Below, piece after piece: positions 1 to 8,655 of a stretch of 35,161 nt of DNA (position 1 is the first letter of the stretch; the number at the start of each line of letters is the position of its first letter). The DNA is taken from the NCBI GenBank assembly GCA_030432875.1, contig JAUILP010000036.1:1-35161 (forward strand), written 5' to 3'. This stretch comes from Oligoflexia bacterium. Its GTDB lineage: Bacteria; Bdellovibrionota_B; Oligoflexia; Oligoflexales; JAGOVF01. The notes beneath the pieces are model-generated. The model was not told the DNA's origin and searched no databases. It saw only the letters and a list, made by a program, of their open reading frames with translations. The position numbers and the translations under genes are program-made.

Positions 1-304
1 TTTTTACCTAGGTTACAGATCAAGGACTTAAAGTACTTGGTATGGGGGTAAAAATGCCCAGGTATAATGAATGGGGATTATAGGGAAGTAAATGCTAGCT
101 GGCTAGACATGCTGACCGGAAGCTCTCCAACAATCCAAAGTTACATTCTGCTAAAAAAATAGCATATGTACTGCCTTCCTCGCTACCGAAGAATATTGTT
201 CCTAATGATTCTTAATTTTAGTACGCATCTGCCGATTCAATATGAGTGGATGTGGCGAAATAACACTTTATTAACAATATTTATACTGATAGGAATAAAA
301 AAAG
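1..304. other. Non-coding left edge
   Basis: I see no convincing gene here. A short open frame that ends at base 51 could be the tail of a gene to the left, but only 16 codons are visible. A perfect TATAAT hexamer lies at 63-68, but the nearest -35-like TTGGTA (37-42) is 20 bases away, so a promoter is only a weak possibility. A frame at 166-411 overlaps the following lipoprotein gene and has no visible ribosome binding site; I treat it as chance. Confidence 0.4.
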
Positions 305-1453
305 ATGAGATACATCAATATTTCAATTTTAAACAGCTTGATACTCTTTTCATGCAATCAGAATACATCCCTAAAACCGGCGCCAAAACTAGAAAATTCA
401 GCGCAATCTAACGATTTTAACCCACCAGATGACTCAGAAGCATCTGACCAACCTACGGGTATTTTGAATACAAATGCCGAGATTGTTTCAGCGTTAACAT
501 CCTCTCTGCGTATTAGCACAAAAATTTCATTAGCAATAAAGCCCAATGTGAGCGGGTCGATCGCGCTTACTGATACTAATTCAGATGCAGATTATAAACA
601 TTTTAACGACGTAACAGAGAATTTTCGGCTAGACACTGAAGTCGCAGTTTATTTTGACAATATAAATGAAATACTCTGTGCACTTGGTCAAATTGGTTAT
701 ACAAATGCACAGGTAACTAAAAATATTCTTTATTGGGCACGCATTAAGTATGAAAAGTGCAAATTAAAAAATTACGGAAATCTTGTTTATGATGTGATCG
801 CTATGGTGAATAGAGAAACCAACAGACCTTTGGATGTTAAGTTTTGGTTTCGTTCTAGCGAGGGCGTAACCATTGTACATGCCGTGATCGCAGAGGGGGT
901 GAATGCCAGTAATCCTTACGGAATATTTACTTTACAATTTGTGCGATTTTTAAATGACGTTAAAATAGATCCCAATACCCCGACAGTAAAGGTCTATTTG
1001 GAAGCAAAAAGAGATCAGATCTCTGGGCCAGTAGGTATTTATTTTTGGGGTAAGAGAGAGGGAATGGGTATATCATTTGCGCAGCAATTTGCGGTGGGAA
1101 CAAATGCACATGGTGCAAACAACATACGCCAGGAAACCTATTCGGTTAATAACGATGGCTCGTTACTAAATTTTTTGCACTACCAAATGGCCTACAATAA
1201 TCGCAATATGCTTATAAAAGACCTTAGACAAAATCCCCCACTAGCCTCATGTCAACAAGCCATTTACCCGTCTGACGTAATGCTGTCAGAATGCGCAGAT
1301 TTATTTTCTGTGGTAATGCCAGCATTGCCAACATCTAATGGATTTAGGGAAGATTTTATTGAGTATTCTTTTCCAGAACAACCCACAAACAAAAATCTTC
1401 TTTTTGAAGAAGGAAAATACGTGGAAAATATACCAGCAAACTTCACTCCCTGA
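305..1453 (+). CDS. Orphan lipoprotein
   Basis: The product is a 382-residue predicted lipoprotein of unknown function. The N-terminus has a short hydrophobic stretch (residues 5-16) ending in a lipobox-like LFSC, with Cys17 as the lipidated residue. A low-complexity, Asn/Ser/Pro/Asp-rich linker (about residues 18-55) follows, as is common after lipidation. The remaining ~330 residues look like one globular extracytoplasmic domain with a few scattered cysteines. I recognise no catalytic motif. A purine-rich AGGA lies about 9 bases before the ATG. The next gene, about 150 bases downstream on the same strand, encodes an exported barrel-like protein, so the neighbourhood is envelope-related. Lipidation is inferred from the motif. 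Confidence 0.75.
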   Translation: MRYINISILNSLILFSCNQNTSLKPAPKLENSAQSNDFNPPDDSEASDQPTGILNTNAEIVSALTSSLRISTKISLAIKPNVSGSIALTDTNSDADYKHFNDVTENFRLDTEVAVYFDNINEILCALGQIGYTNAQVTKNILYWARIKYEKCKLKNYGNLVYDVIAMVNRETNRPLDVKFWFRSSEGVTIVHAVIAEGVNASNPYGIFTLQFVRFLNDVKIDPNTPTVKVYLEAKRDQISGPVGIYFWGKREGMGISFAQQFAVGTNAHGANNIRQETYSVNNDGSLLNFLHYQMAYNNRNMLIKDLRQNPPLASCQQAIYPSDVMLSECADLFSVVMPALPTSNGFREDFIEYSFPEQPTNKNLLFEEGKYVENIPANFTP

Positions 1454-1607
1454 TAAGATATTTCTATTATTTTGGAATGATAACCTTGTTTTCCTCTTTG
1501 TGAGCAATTAATATAGGAAATCCATGTCTAAGAATCTATCATTTAGAGATGGTAGCTTGTTAACCAGTTTTAAACCTCTAAATACTTTTAACACAAAGAG
1601 GCAAGTC

Positions 1608-2810
1608 ATGTCCCTAAAAAGAAAATTAAGCATAGGCATTTTAATTTGTTCCTTCTACCCGGTGCAAACTATTTTAGCTGAAAGCAAACCCCAAAAATCT
1701 CGCCCCTCCTCAAAACTCACAACCAATGCGAATAAAGATGCCCAAGACTCTTCAAAGACTGATGGTTTTGGCGATGAAGCGACTGGGAAACTTGTAAAAA
1801 ATATCCAAAAGAAGGTTTTAGAACTCCCCTGGCTTCCTGACTGGCCAAGCCCGGAGTTTGATTTTTATCTGAGCCCTATTTTATCTTACAGCAGTAGCAG
1901 CACCAAAGACGAGTCTGGGAAAACCACCAAAATTTCCTCAGGCGAACTAGGACTCGCCGCTGGACTGAGTGGTGTACCCATAGTGCCTGGTAATAAAGGC
2001 GCTTATATATCGCCTTTTGCCACTTATGCCTTTGGAAAAAGGTATAATACAACGAGCTTATCCATTGATGAGCCTTTTATTCCGGAAAGCTATAAAAGAA
2101 CGGTTTATGGAGCCCAGCTTGGGGTCCTCCTTAATTTTTATCGGCATCAATTCACTTTAGCGCAGGGGCGATTTCTTTATGAAAAAAACCCTGGGCTTGA
2201 TATTACGAGCACAGAAATTGGCAACGACTTTGGTGTGCTGCTCCTGCCTTTTATTTCAGCCCATTTTACTAATACCTACATTAATGCCTACCATGACCGC
2301 TGGAGCGATCCCACCATGGTTATGATAGATAATTGGCTACATGGACGCATTTCTACATCTTTTTTGAATTTCTTTTTAGATTTTGGACCAGGCGTGATGT
2401 TTATCGATAGCTATGAGAGCGTGTTGGGTGATACGGGTATCCTAACCGGGGATACTAAAAAAACTGCGCGTAGCCGTGTTGAGTATTTTAAAGCGTTAAC
2501 GGGTTTACATCTTTTTTGGAAACTCGGCATGTGGGGTGAAGCTCGGTATATTTACCGGGTGAGCGAAGCAAATACCCTAGATCAAGACCCTCTTAGACTT
2601 CCTAAGGAAGAGCTCAATTCCACCCGTTCAGTGCTCAATCAAGATAAAGATACTTTTAAGGGAAATTTATTTTTTGGGCTTGATAACATCATTTATGGGA
2701 TGGGGCTTGGCTGGCAGTATAATGTGCAAATAGACCATTTCTTTTATAGCAAACAGCATAAAATCAGGCGAAATTATGGGTTTGGTGTCAGTTATCATCA
2801 GTCTTTTTAG
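1608..2810 (+). CDS. Outer-membrane beta-barrel-like protein
   Basis: The product is a 400-residue exported protein. I prefer the ATG at 1608 over the in-frame ATG at 1524. It follows an AGAGG ribosome binding site, and translation from it starts directly with a classical signal peptide (MSLKRKLS then a hydrophobic core, likely cleaved after ILA near residue 24). A Ser/Lys/Thr-rich linker of about 45 residues comes next. After it are alternating, aromatic-rich strands typical of an outer-membrane barrel, and the C-terminus ends in Phe (YHQSF), the usual barrel-assembly signal. I cannot assign a family. A porin-like or structural role is inference. Confidence 0.7.
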   Translation: MSLKRKLSIGILICSFYPVQTILAESKPQKSRPSSKLTTNANKDAQDSSKTDGFGDEATGKLVKNIQKKVLELPWLPDWPSPEFDFYLSPILSYSSSSTKDESGKTTKISSGELGLAAGLSGVPIVPGNKGAYISPFATYAFGKRYNTTSLSIDEPFIPESYKRTVYGAQLGVLLNFYRHQFTLAQGRFLYEKNPGLDITSTEIGNDFGVLLLPFISAHFTNTYINAYHDRWSDPTMVMIDNWLHGRISTSFLNFFLDFGPGVMFIDSYESVLGDTGILTGDTKKTARSRVEYFKALTGLHLFWKLGMWGEARYIYRVSEANTLDQDPLRLPKEELNSTRSVLNQDKDTFKGNLFFGLDNIIYGMGLGWQYNVQIDHFFYSKQHKIRRNYGFGVSYHQSF

Positions 2811-2910
2811 TCACGACTAGTGGGTGAAATTGAGGGTAACTCACAGTACTACTTTTTAGGGCTAAAAAAAACCTATCAACAGCTCTCCTTTTGCCCTCCC
2901 AATTTTTGAA

Positions 2911-3005
2911 CCCCTATTATCTCTAAACTTTAATAAAAGTTTACCGATAGGGGGGGCCAACCGTTAGCATAGTAAAAATCACAGTGTTGTGCTGTGAACT
3001 AACGG
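2911..3005. promoter_or_regulatory. Two consecutive nested hairpins in a leader region
   Basis: Two nested inverted repeats lie back to back. The first has outer arms CCCCTAT (2911-2917) and ATAGGGG (2947-2953), enclosing TAAACTTT (2924-2931) and AAAGTTTA (2936-2943) around a 4-base loop. The second has outer arms CCGTTAG (2961-2967) and CTAACGG (2999-3005), enclosing TCACAG (2979-2984) and CTGTGA (2992-2997). All arms are perfect. The element ends 47 bases before the EEP-family gene. It could be a structured leader RNA, an operator array, or a terminator of the preceding gene without a U-tract. Function is unknown. Confidence 0.45.
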
Positions 3006-3052
3006 CATATATTGGTTATAGCAAACACGTGGACACCTTTTAGAGAAACATT

Positions 3053-3889
3053 ATGACAGCCCAGAAACTCAATAAAAAAATAAGACCACAGAAACCTCCT
3101 CGGCCTTACGGCCATCTTATAAAGAGCCTGACAAAAGTATTAAAAATATACGAAGTCAAAAGCGAAGAAGCTATCATAAGCTTTGGCTCACCAAATGGCA
3201 TAGTTAGGACTGAAGGTATTCTGCGTTTTTGCATTTGGAATATCTGCAAAGGCGCTGGTGGCATAAGCTTTGAGCATGACTTTACTTACCTTCTGCGGAG
3301 TAATGATCTTTTTCTCGTCCAGGAAGCCCTTCTTTCCACTCATTCAATACAGAAGTATCATGATCAGGGCGTTGAAGTCATTCATGCTGCGTCCTATAAG
3401 CGCGCGGACGGACTTCGGGATGGTGTTATGACTATGGCTAAAATTAAGGCTCTAGGTGCTCATCGGCGTATACTGTGTAAAACAAAAGAACCTTTGCTCA
3501 AAACCCCCAAGGTTGCTTTAGTAAGTTTTTATGAGTCTAAATTATTTCCTGAGCCTCTCATGGTGGTCAATATCCATGCGACCCTCATTCGTACAGTACA
3601 AGGGGCGCGGGAAGAGCTAGAGCATTTACTAGAAAATCTTCCCAGTCACAATGGCCCAGCGGTTATAGCGGGAGATTTTAACACTTTTACCAAAACTTAT
3701 TTGCATATGGTTAAAACAACATTGTTTAAGGCTGGTTTTAATTATGTGCCTTTTTCCAATGAAATGAGGACGACAACGGCTGCCCTGGATCAAGTTTTTG
3801 TTAAAAATGTCAGTGTCGTAAAATCCCAAATCAATTATGACATTCAAAGTTCAGATCACTTTCCCATTCTTTTTGAACTTAAATTCTAA
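3053..3889 (+). CDS. Endonuclease/exonuclease/phosphatase (EEP) family protein
   Basis: The 278-residue protein carries the ordered motifs of the DNase I-like metal-dependent phosphoesterase fold. These are a WNI segment with Asn63, the metal-binding Glu91 in LVQEA, the NIHATL strand near residue 173, GDFN with Asp208 and Asn210, LDQVFV near residue 245, and the SDHFP box with Asp268 and His269. All expected catalytic residues are present. There is no clear signal peptide; the first ~55 residues are basic and variable. The family includes nucleases, lipid phosphatases and sphingomyelinase-like enzymes, and the substrate cannot be chosen from sequence. It stands alone among exported proteins. 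Just past the stop, TTCTAAAA and TTTTAGAA (3884-3906) form an AT-rich hairpin without a clean U-tract. Confidence 0.85.
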   Translation: MTAQKLNKKIRPQKPPRPYGHLIKSLTKVLKIYEVKSEEAIISFGSPNGIVRTEGILRFCIWNICKGAGGISFEHDFTYLLRSNDLFLVQEALLSTHSIQKYHDQGVEVIHAASYKRADGLRDGVMTMAKIKALGAHRRILCKTKEPLLKTPKVALVSFYESKLFPEPLMVVNIHATLIRTVQGAREELEHLLENLPSHNGPAVIAGDFNTFTKTYLHMVKTTLFKAGFNYVPFSNEMRTTTAALDQVFVKNVSVVKSQINYDIQSSDHFPILFELKF

Positions 3890-4065
3890 AATATATTTTT
3901 TTAGAAAAATAATTTATCCATCAATCATAAGCCACTAAAAACAAAAAGAATATTATACTTGCAATTATAAAATAGATTTGATACACATCAGACGTTAGCA
4001 TGTAGAGTCAGCAAGAGACAGAAAATTAACACCGTTTCAGTTAGTCAAACTAACAGGGAGAGTTT

Positions 4066-5736
4066 ATGTTAAATTCTGTTAAAAGCTGGTTCATTCCAGC
4101 CATTTTCCTCGCATCAAATGCCGCATTGGCGCAAATCATCATTATTCCTGATGAAGACTCAAATCCTAATCCTGGAAGGGTTTCAGGTGGTGATGAAGTT
4201 AGAGATCCCGTCTTTTCAGATAGTGGCTATCAAAAAAAATCAGTGGGCAAAGAAACGATCATTGTTATCGATGATAGCGTTAGTAAGCTCGGCAAAGCTT
4301 CCTCAGCATCTGCAGTTGATACGCAGATAAAAATGGGACGTACGAGTGGCATCGCCCTTGAAGTTCCTAGCAAAAATGGATCAGGCAGTACACAAACGGT
4401 TTTTATCAGTTCGCCAAAATCAGGTGACATGAAGGCTGCTAGTTCTAGCAAAATGGCAGGTGATAAGAATCTTTGGGAATCTTGGTTTTATAGAGATCAA
4501 AACTTTTTTGACACAAACCCTTACCTTTCTTATGAATTTAGATCTTCGGGAGACAACGGAGAAATATTCAATCAAAACTGGGGTGAAGGTGGCCCAAAAC
4601 AGCTAAATTATCAAAGTGATGATTTTGGCCTTTATTTAGCTAAAAACATGGTTTTTGAAGCTGGTTGCTATACCGTATCCACGACCTCTGATGATGGTAG
4701 TGCCGCTTACCTCAACAATACCATAATCCTTGATAACTGGGCAGATCAACCCGCAACAACTAAAAAAGTTTACCTTCAGGTTCTTCGTCCTAGCTACCGT
4801 CTATTTCAAGTTCTCTTTTATGAAAATGGCGGCGCAGCTTCCTTAAAAGTAAACCGCGAGTATCACGGTAATGTGGACTGTAAATACGTCATCAATAAGC
4901 CAGATCCCATTATTCCTCCTACTCCTACCGTACCGCCTAAATTTACAGGCTGGAAGAGTGAATTTTTTAGCTGGAAAGATATCGCCCAATATTTTTATAC
5001 CTTTGGTGATCTACCCCTGAGTTCTCAAGCATTAGACCTGAGCCGCAGAGTCGCTGGTCCCATCAATATGGAAAATCTCAATATTGATTCAAAAGTCCCA
5101 TCTCCCTATGCTTTTATCATTGCAGATGATTATTGGGCCGGGCGCTTTGAGACCACAATGTTCTCAGACAGTAAGAACAACTGCTTTAATTTCATCGCCA
5201 CTGTTGATGATGGCATTCGCTTAAAAGTTGATGGCAATCTAGTGATCGATGACTGGAATGAATGGTCACGCCGCACCCTTACCAATAATGTCTTAGGAAC
5301 CTGTTTAAATTTGGGTTATGGTAATCACCAAGTTGTGGTTGAATATATTGAAAAAACTGGTGACTCAGTCCTACAAGTCAGGTGGGAAAAAGCTTGGGCC
5401 CCTGAACCTGTGGTGACTACTGGCAATGCACAAATTTCCTTACCCTATTTAGGACAGTGGTCAGAGTATAGCCCCTGCTGGGCAAAAATTGACCGCATTA
5501 TGAATAACGGAGCACACATAGCGGTTCCGCAAATATTCCCTAATGGATCCACTAACCCAGGAAACGTATGGGCAAATAATGGCCAGCGCCCTCTTATTGC
5601 GAACGTACAAATTATTCCTGGTACGGTTGGATTTGAAGTTGTACTCGGTAAAGGCGCCGATACTTGGGAATATACAAGAAGGCAGTTCAGCTTAAATCCC
5701 GGTACTTTATTTACTTACGATCAATCCTGCTACTAA
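4066..5736 (+). CDS. Secreted protein with two PA14 domains
   Basis: The product has 556 residues. A signal peptide ends at ALA-Q near residue 22, and a low-complexity, Ser/Asp-rich region runs to about residue 130. Two PA14-type carbohydrate-binding modules follow, at about 137-272 and 295-445. Each has the family signature of a strand with Asp-Asp-Gly (SDDGSAAYLNN; VDDGIRLKVDG) followed by an Asp-Asn-Trp or Asp-Asp-Trp turn. A Pro-rich hinge (residues about 280-293) separates them. The last ~100 residues are a distinct Cys-containing domain that I do not recognise. PA14 modules usually bind glycans on cell surfaces or in adhesins and toxins, and there is no catalytic domain here, so a binding or adhesive role is inferred. 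A GGGAG ribosome binding site precedes the ATG. Confidence 0.82.
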   Translation: MLNSVKSWFIPAIFLASNAALAQIIIIPDEDSNPNPGRVSGGDEVRDPVFSDSGYQKKSVGKETIIVIDDSVSKLGKASSASAVDTQIKMGRTSGIALEVPSKNGSGSTQTVFISSPKSGDMKAASSSKMAGDKNLWESWFYRDQNFFDTNPYLSYEFRSSGDNGEIFNQNWGEGGPKQLNYQSDDFGLYLAKNMVFEAGCYTVSTTSDDGSAAYLNNTIILDNWADQPATTKKVYLQVLRPSYRLFQVLFYENGGAASLKVNREYHGNVDCKYVINKPDPIIPPTPTVPPKFTGWKSEFFSWKDIAQYFYTFGDLPLSSQALDLSRRVAGPINMENLNIDSKVPSPYAFIIADDYWAGRFETTMFSDSKNNCFNFIATVDDGIRLKVDGNLVIDDWNEWSRRTLTNNVLGTCLNLGYGNHQVVVEYIEKTGDSVLQVRWEKAWAPEPVVTTGNAQISLPYLGQWSEYSPCWAKIDRIMNNGAHIAVPQIFPNGSTNPGNVWANNGQRPLIANVQIIPGTVGFEVVLGKGADTWEYTRRQFSLNPGTLFTYDQSCY

Positions 5737-5751
5737 AATCTAGTTTTCCTT

Positions 5752-5787
5752 CACATGCGCGTAAACCAAAAATTTTACGCGCATGTG
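5752..5787. terminator. Perfect 14-bp inverted repeat after the PA14 gene
   Basis: Arms at 5752-5765 (CACATGCGCGTAAA) and 5774-5787 are exact reverse complements around an 8-base loop. The hairpin begins 16 bases after the stop codon of the PA14 gene. No long T-run follows on either strand, so it is not a textbook intrinsic terminator. Its stability and position suggest an mRNA 3' end or a stabilising hairpin. Confidence 0.5.
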
Positions 5788-6008
5788 CCATATCAAACCC
5801 ATTCTAAAATCATCTTAAATTATTTTTTTATACTTACCAGAAGTCCTAGCTTCAGGCCAAATCAGAAACAAAATTTATCATTACGCTGAACATTCTCTGT
5901 CGTTACGATGATAGAATCTTTTCTCCTTGTATTTTCTCCCCATTTTTGCTATCAGTCTTGTCATTATGGTAACGACCAAAAGTCTATTATCTGTAAGGAG
6001 AAATTACT

Positions 6009-6773
6009 GTGCACAATATAATATTGATGGGGCTCGTGCTTGGCTGGGTCGCGGTGAATTCCAAGCCTCTTTTTGGCCAATCGATTGAGCTTCTCGAACT
6101 TACCGAAACTGAGAGACAAACCTATAACGAAACATTTTACGACAAGCTATTTGATAAAGGCGCCTTTATAAGAAAAGGTAAACTTGAAATCACGGCAAAC
6201 AGCTCAAGTGAATGTCATTTTAAACTCATAACATCTGGCAAATCGGTTTCGGCTTCAGGAGAAGTCAGCAACTCAATTTGTCTTGATTTTAGCCAAATTT
6301 CAGAAGATAAGATGCTTGAAATCGCGTTAATAAATAACAAGCCGGTAACGGTAAAACTTATACCTCGCAGCAAGTACCTAGTTCCTGCCTTTTTGGATGC
6401 GGTTACGCTAACTGATTTTGTGGTAGCGGCACTGGACCCAGAAGCAAATGAACAGATGCATAATTTTTCAATTAGTTTTGTAAAAAAAGATTTCAATACG
6501 GTCGATGAACTATTCGCGCTGTTAGGCAATTTTTCGCAAAGCATGATGTCAGAAGGGCGCTGTGGATCTGTGTTTATTGATATGAACGGGATAAAGGTAG
6601 CTCCAGTGACTATAGATGAAATTTTTCAAATACAATTTTTTGTCGCGACCAATTGGCAGGATAATACAGATGGTATGTGTTTAAAATCTGCAAGTCAGTA
6701 TATTAGAAGTAGCTTAGGGTGGTTAAATAAATCCACATCGATAATATCGATTAGCACGGTAAGTCCATTTTAG
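6009..6773 (+). CDS. Small secreted orphan protein
   Basis: The 254-residue product starts at a GTG, chosen because a strong AAGGAG lies 7 bases before it and translation opens with a signal-peptide-like segment (hydrophobic residues 3-15, likely cleaved after the FGQ near residue 24). The mature part has four cysteines (in SECHF, NSICL, GRCGS and GMCLK) that could form two disulfides in the periplasm or outside the cell. I recognise no family or catalytic motif. It is bracketed by the PA14 protein and the deacetylase lipoprotein, so an envelope or extracellular role is a guess from context. A long-range inverted repeat (GTCGTTAC 5899-5906 with GTAACGAC 5969-5976, plus inner TGATAG/CTATCA) lies upstream. 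Confidence 0.65.
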   Translation: MHNIILMGLVLGWVAVNSKPLFGQSIELLELTETERQTYNETFYDKLFDKGAFIRKGKLEITANSSSECHFKLITSGKSVSASGEVSNSICLDFSQISEDKMLEIALINNKPVTVKLIPRSKYLVPAFLDAVTLTDFVVAALDPEANEQMHNFSISFVKKDFNTVDELFALLGNFSQSMMSEGRCGSVFIDMNGIKVAPVTIDEIFQIQFFVATNWQDNTDGMCLKSASQYIRSSLGWLNKSTSIISISTVSPF

Positions 6774-6861
6774 TTTGCTATCTAATCTTGCTGGGCATCG
6801 TAACTATAAAAGTCAGTGTTTTTAAGTCAAATCAATGTATCACCGGTACTGGAACAAAATC

Positions 6862-8466
6862 ATGGACTTCAAATTTTTTGCAGGACGGCGTCTCATTTTT
6901 TTATTATTCATTTTTTTGTCTGTAGTATCCTGTAATTTTGCGAGTCCAACAGAGTCAAATTCAGGCAGCAAACAATATGCTAACTCACTTTATTTGACTG
7001 GATCTTTTGATGGCAGCCGCAGTTTTCGCATGTGGTTTGAAACCCTCAATCTCGCACGCGAGGTCACAAAAAAAAGCGGTAATCCCACAACATTTACCTA
7101 TTTCATCAATGGCATTTACTACGATCACACCAACCCTAAAAATTGCGGTTTTGGACAATCCTATTCCAGGGATGAAACGTTAACGCGCTGGGCCATTACC
7201 CAACAAGCGGTTAATGAGGGCCATGAAATTGGGAATCATTCCTACCATCATGGCGTACCACTGGGTTCGGGATGTTCTTACTATGAAGTAGATGCCTATT
7301 CACGGTATTTTTGGGAAAATGATTTTCGGGCAATGCATAACCTTGTAGAAAACAACCTTTTCGAAGCAAAAATAAAAGCGAATGGTGACCCTATTTTTCC
7401 TTTATGGCAAATAAGTCCTGCTGACCGAAGCTCAGGAAGTGCCTGTAACACTGACGCTGACTGTCAATCCGGAAAATGTCTAGTCTTAAATAAAACGCAG
7501 GCCGTTTGCACCCAGTTTTGTAACGCCGCTTCTTCATGCCCAAGCACCATGAGCTGCGGAGCGAAAAACTGGACAGCTCAGTCAGATATGTGTGTTCCCC
7601 GTCCCAAATTTCCAATCGCAGATGAGGATGGTACACTTCTTTTCGATGAATCTGGTAAAGCTAATCCTACAGCAATAGCAAATGGGAAATTGAAGCCCTA
7701 TAAAATGAAGGGTATGCGGGCTCCTTTTTTACAAACCCATAATTTATTTCCTGTGCAATCAGCGTTCCATTATTCTTATGATGCGAGTCAAGCCTACCTT
7801 TATATACCGCAGCCTTTTTACCTGCCGGGTACTCATATACTAGAATTTCCTGTGGCAAGACTTGATAAGCAGGAAATCAACCTGCCTAAGTTTCCTCGCT
7901 GGCCACTTCCCTTTAATACCCAGTATCAGGAGCAGGGGTTTACTGAAGAAGACATGCGTCAGCACTACCGAGAGTCCATACTTTGGGCTTATCAGTCAGA
8001 AAAAACAAATCATTGGAATATTTCTTCTCATTTTTCACCTTGGGAAAATAATGAAGTAGTTTTTTATAATGTTTTCAAAGAAATTATTTTTTGGGCTGCT
8101 TCAGGTTGTGAGGGTCGCTGCCCCAATATTAAGTTACTAAATTTTGGAAAATTAGCCGATTTGTTACAAACAAATGACTCTTCTAATGATGTAGTCACCA
8201 CGAATTCCTGTGACGTCTTTAAAACTTCAGCAGAAAAACGATGCCAAGACATAATCAGCGGGATAAATACATGTGTAAACGGATCTGCCGCGCTAACCAT
8301 CTGTAACAGCGGTCCAAAAGGACTGAAAGTATTTACCCCGGAAGGTATTCGCGTCTCTGATCCTTCGCCTCTTTATAAAAACGTCCTCTGTCAAGACTCT
8401 TGTGACGGCCAAAATAAAGGGGTTAATGATGGATGCCTCAACCTAGTTTTAAAGGAATGTCCATAA
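6862..8466 (+). CDS. NodB-like polysaccharide deacetylase lipoprotein with Cys-rich insert
   Basis: This is a predicted 534-residue lipoprotein. I chose the ATG at 6862 because translation from it begins with a basic stretch and a hydrophobic segment ending in the lipobox VVSC (Cys24). The catalytic domain has NodB-type features: SFDGS with Asp50, FTYFINGIYYDH, and GHEIGNHSYHH (residues 120-130), which holds the metal-binding His-x3-His. A later MRAPF segment resembles the conserved Arg-x-Pro motif. Between them lies an insert of about 60 residues with eight cysteines and the pattern C-NTDADC-QSGKC, a disulfide-rich module familiar from myxobacterial and related secreted proteins. More cysteines lie near the C-terminus. 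The predicted role is de-N-acetylation of a surface or environmental glycan; the substrate is unknown. Motif 1 has a single Asp rather than the usual pair. Confidence 0.75.
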   Translation: MDFKFFAGRRLIFLLFIFLSVVSCNFASPTESNSGSKQYANSLYLTGSFDGSRSFRMWFETLNLAREVTKKSGNPTTFTYFINGIYYDHTNPKNCGFGQSYSRDETLTRWAITQQAVNEGHEIGNHSYHHGVPLGSGCSYYEVDAYSRYFWENDFRAMHNLVENNLFEAKIKANGDPIFPLWQISPADRSSGSACNTDADCQSGKCLVLNKTQAVCTQFCNAASSCPSTMSCGAKNWTAQSDMCVPRPKFPIADEDGTLLFDESGKANPTAIANGKLKPYKMKGMRAPFLQTHNLFPVQSAFHYSYDASQAYLYIPQPFYLPGTHILEFPVARLDKQEINLPKFPRWPLPFNTQYQEQGFTEEDMRQHYRESILWAYQSEKTNHWNISSHFSPWENNEVVFYNVFKEIIFWAASGCEGRCPNIKLLNFGKLADLLQTNDSSNDVVTTNSCDVFKTSAEKRCQDIISGINTCVNGSAALTICNSGPKGLKVFTPEGIRVSDPSPLYKNVLCQDSCDGQNKGVNDGCLNLVLKECP

Positions 8467-8655
8467 TAATCTCTTAGAGCCAATTCATAGCCATACATTC
8501 GCGTAAAATTCGTATTTTTTTGCGGTTCCTCACCCTATCATTTTTTCTTTTGTTTTTTTTAAGCAATAATTCACTTATATATCAGTGGATTATACATATT
8601 AGTCAAAAATTTTGGCGGATATGTCGATAAGCTTAAAAATGAATCAGGAGGATTA
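8467..8655. promoter_or_regulatory. Intergenic region with AT-rich dyad and strong ribosome binding site
   Basis: This gap between the deacetylase and the collagen-like lipoprotein holds a dyad of about 10 bp with one G-T pair: AATAATTCACT and AGTGGATTAT around an 8-base centre (near 8565-8593). TATACA follows directly and could serve as a -10. A strong AGGAGG lies at about 8646-8651, just ahead of the ATG. The dyad could be an operator overlapping the promoter; this is tentative. Confidence 0.3.

Noticed and set aside
166..411. Plus-strand frame of 81 codons at the left edge
   Set aside because: It overlaps the lipoprotein gene, whose lipobox and ribosome binding site are better support.
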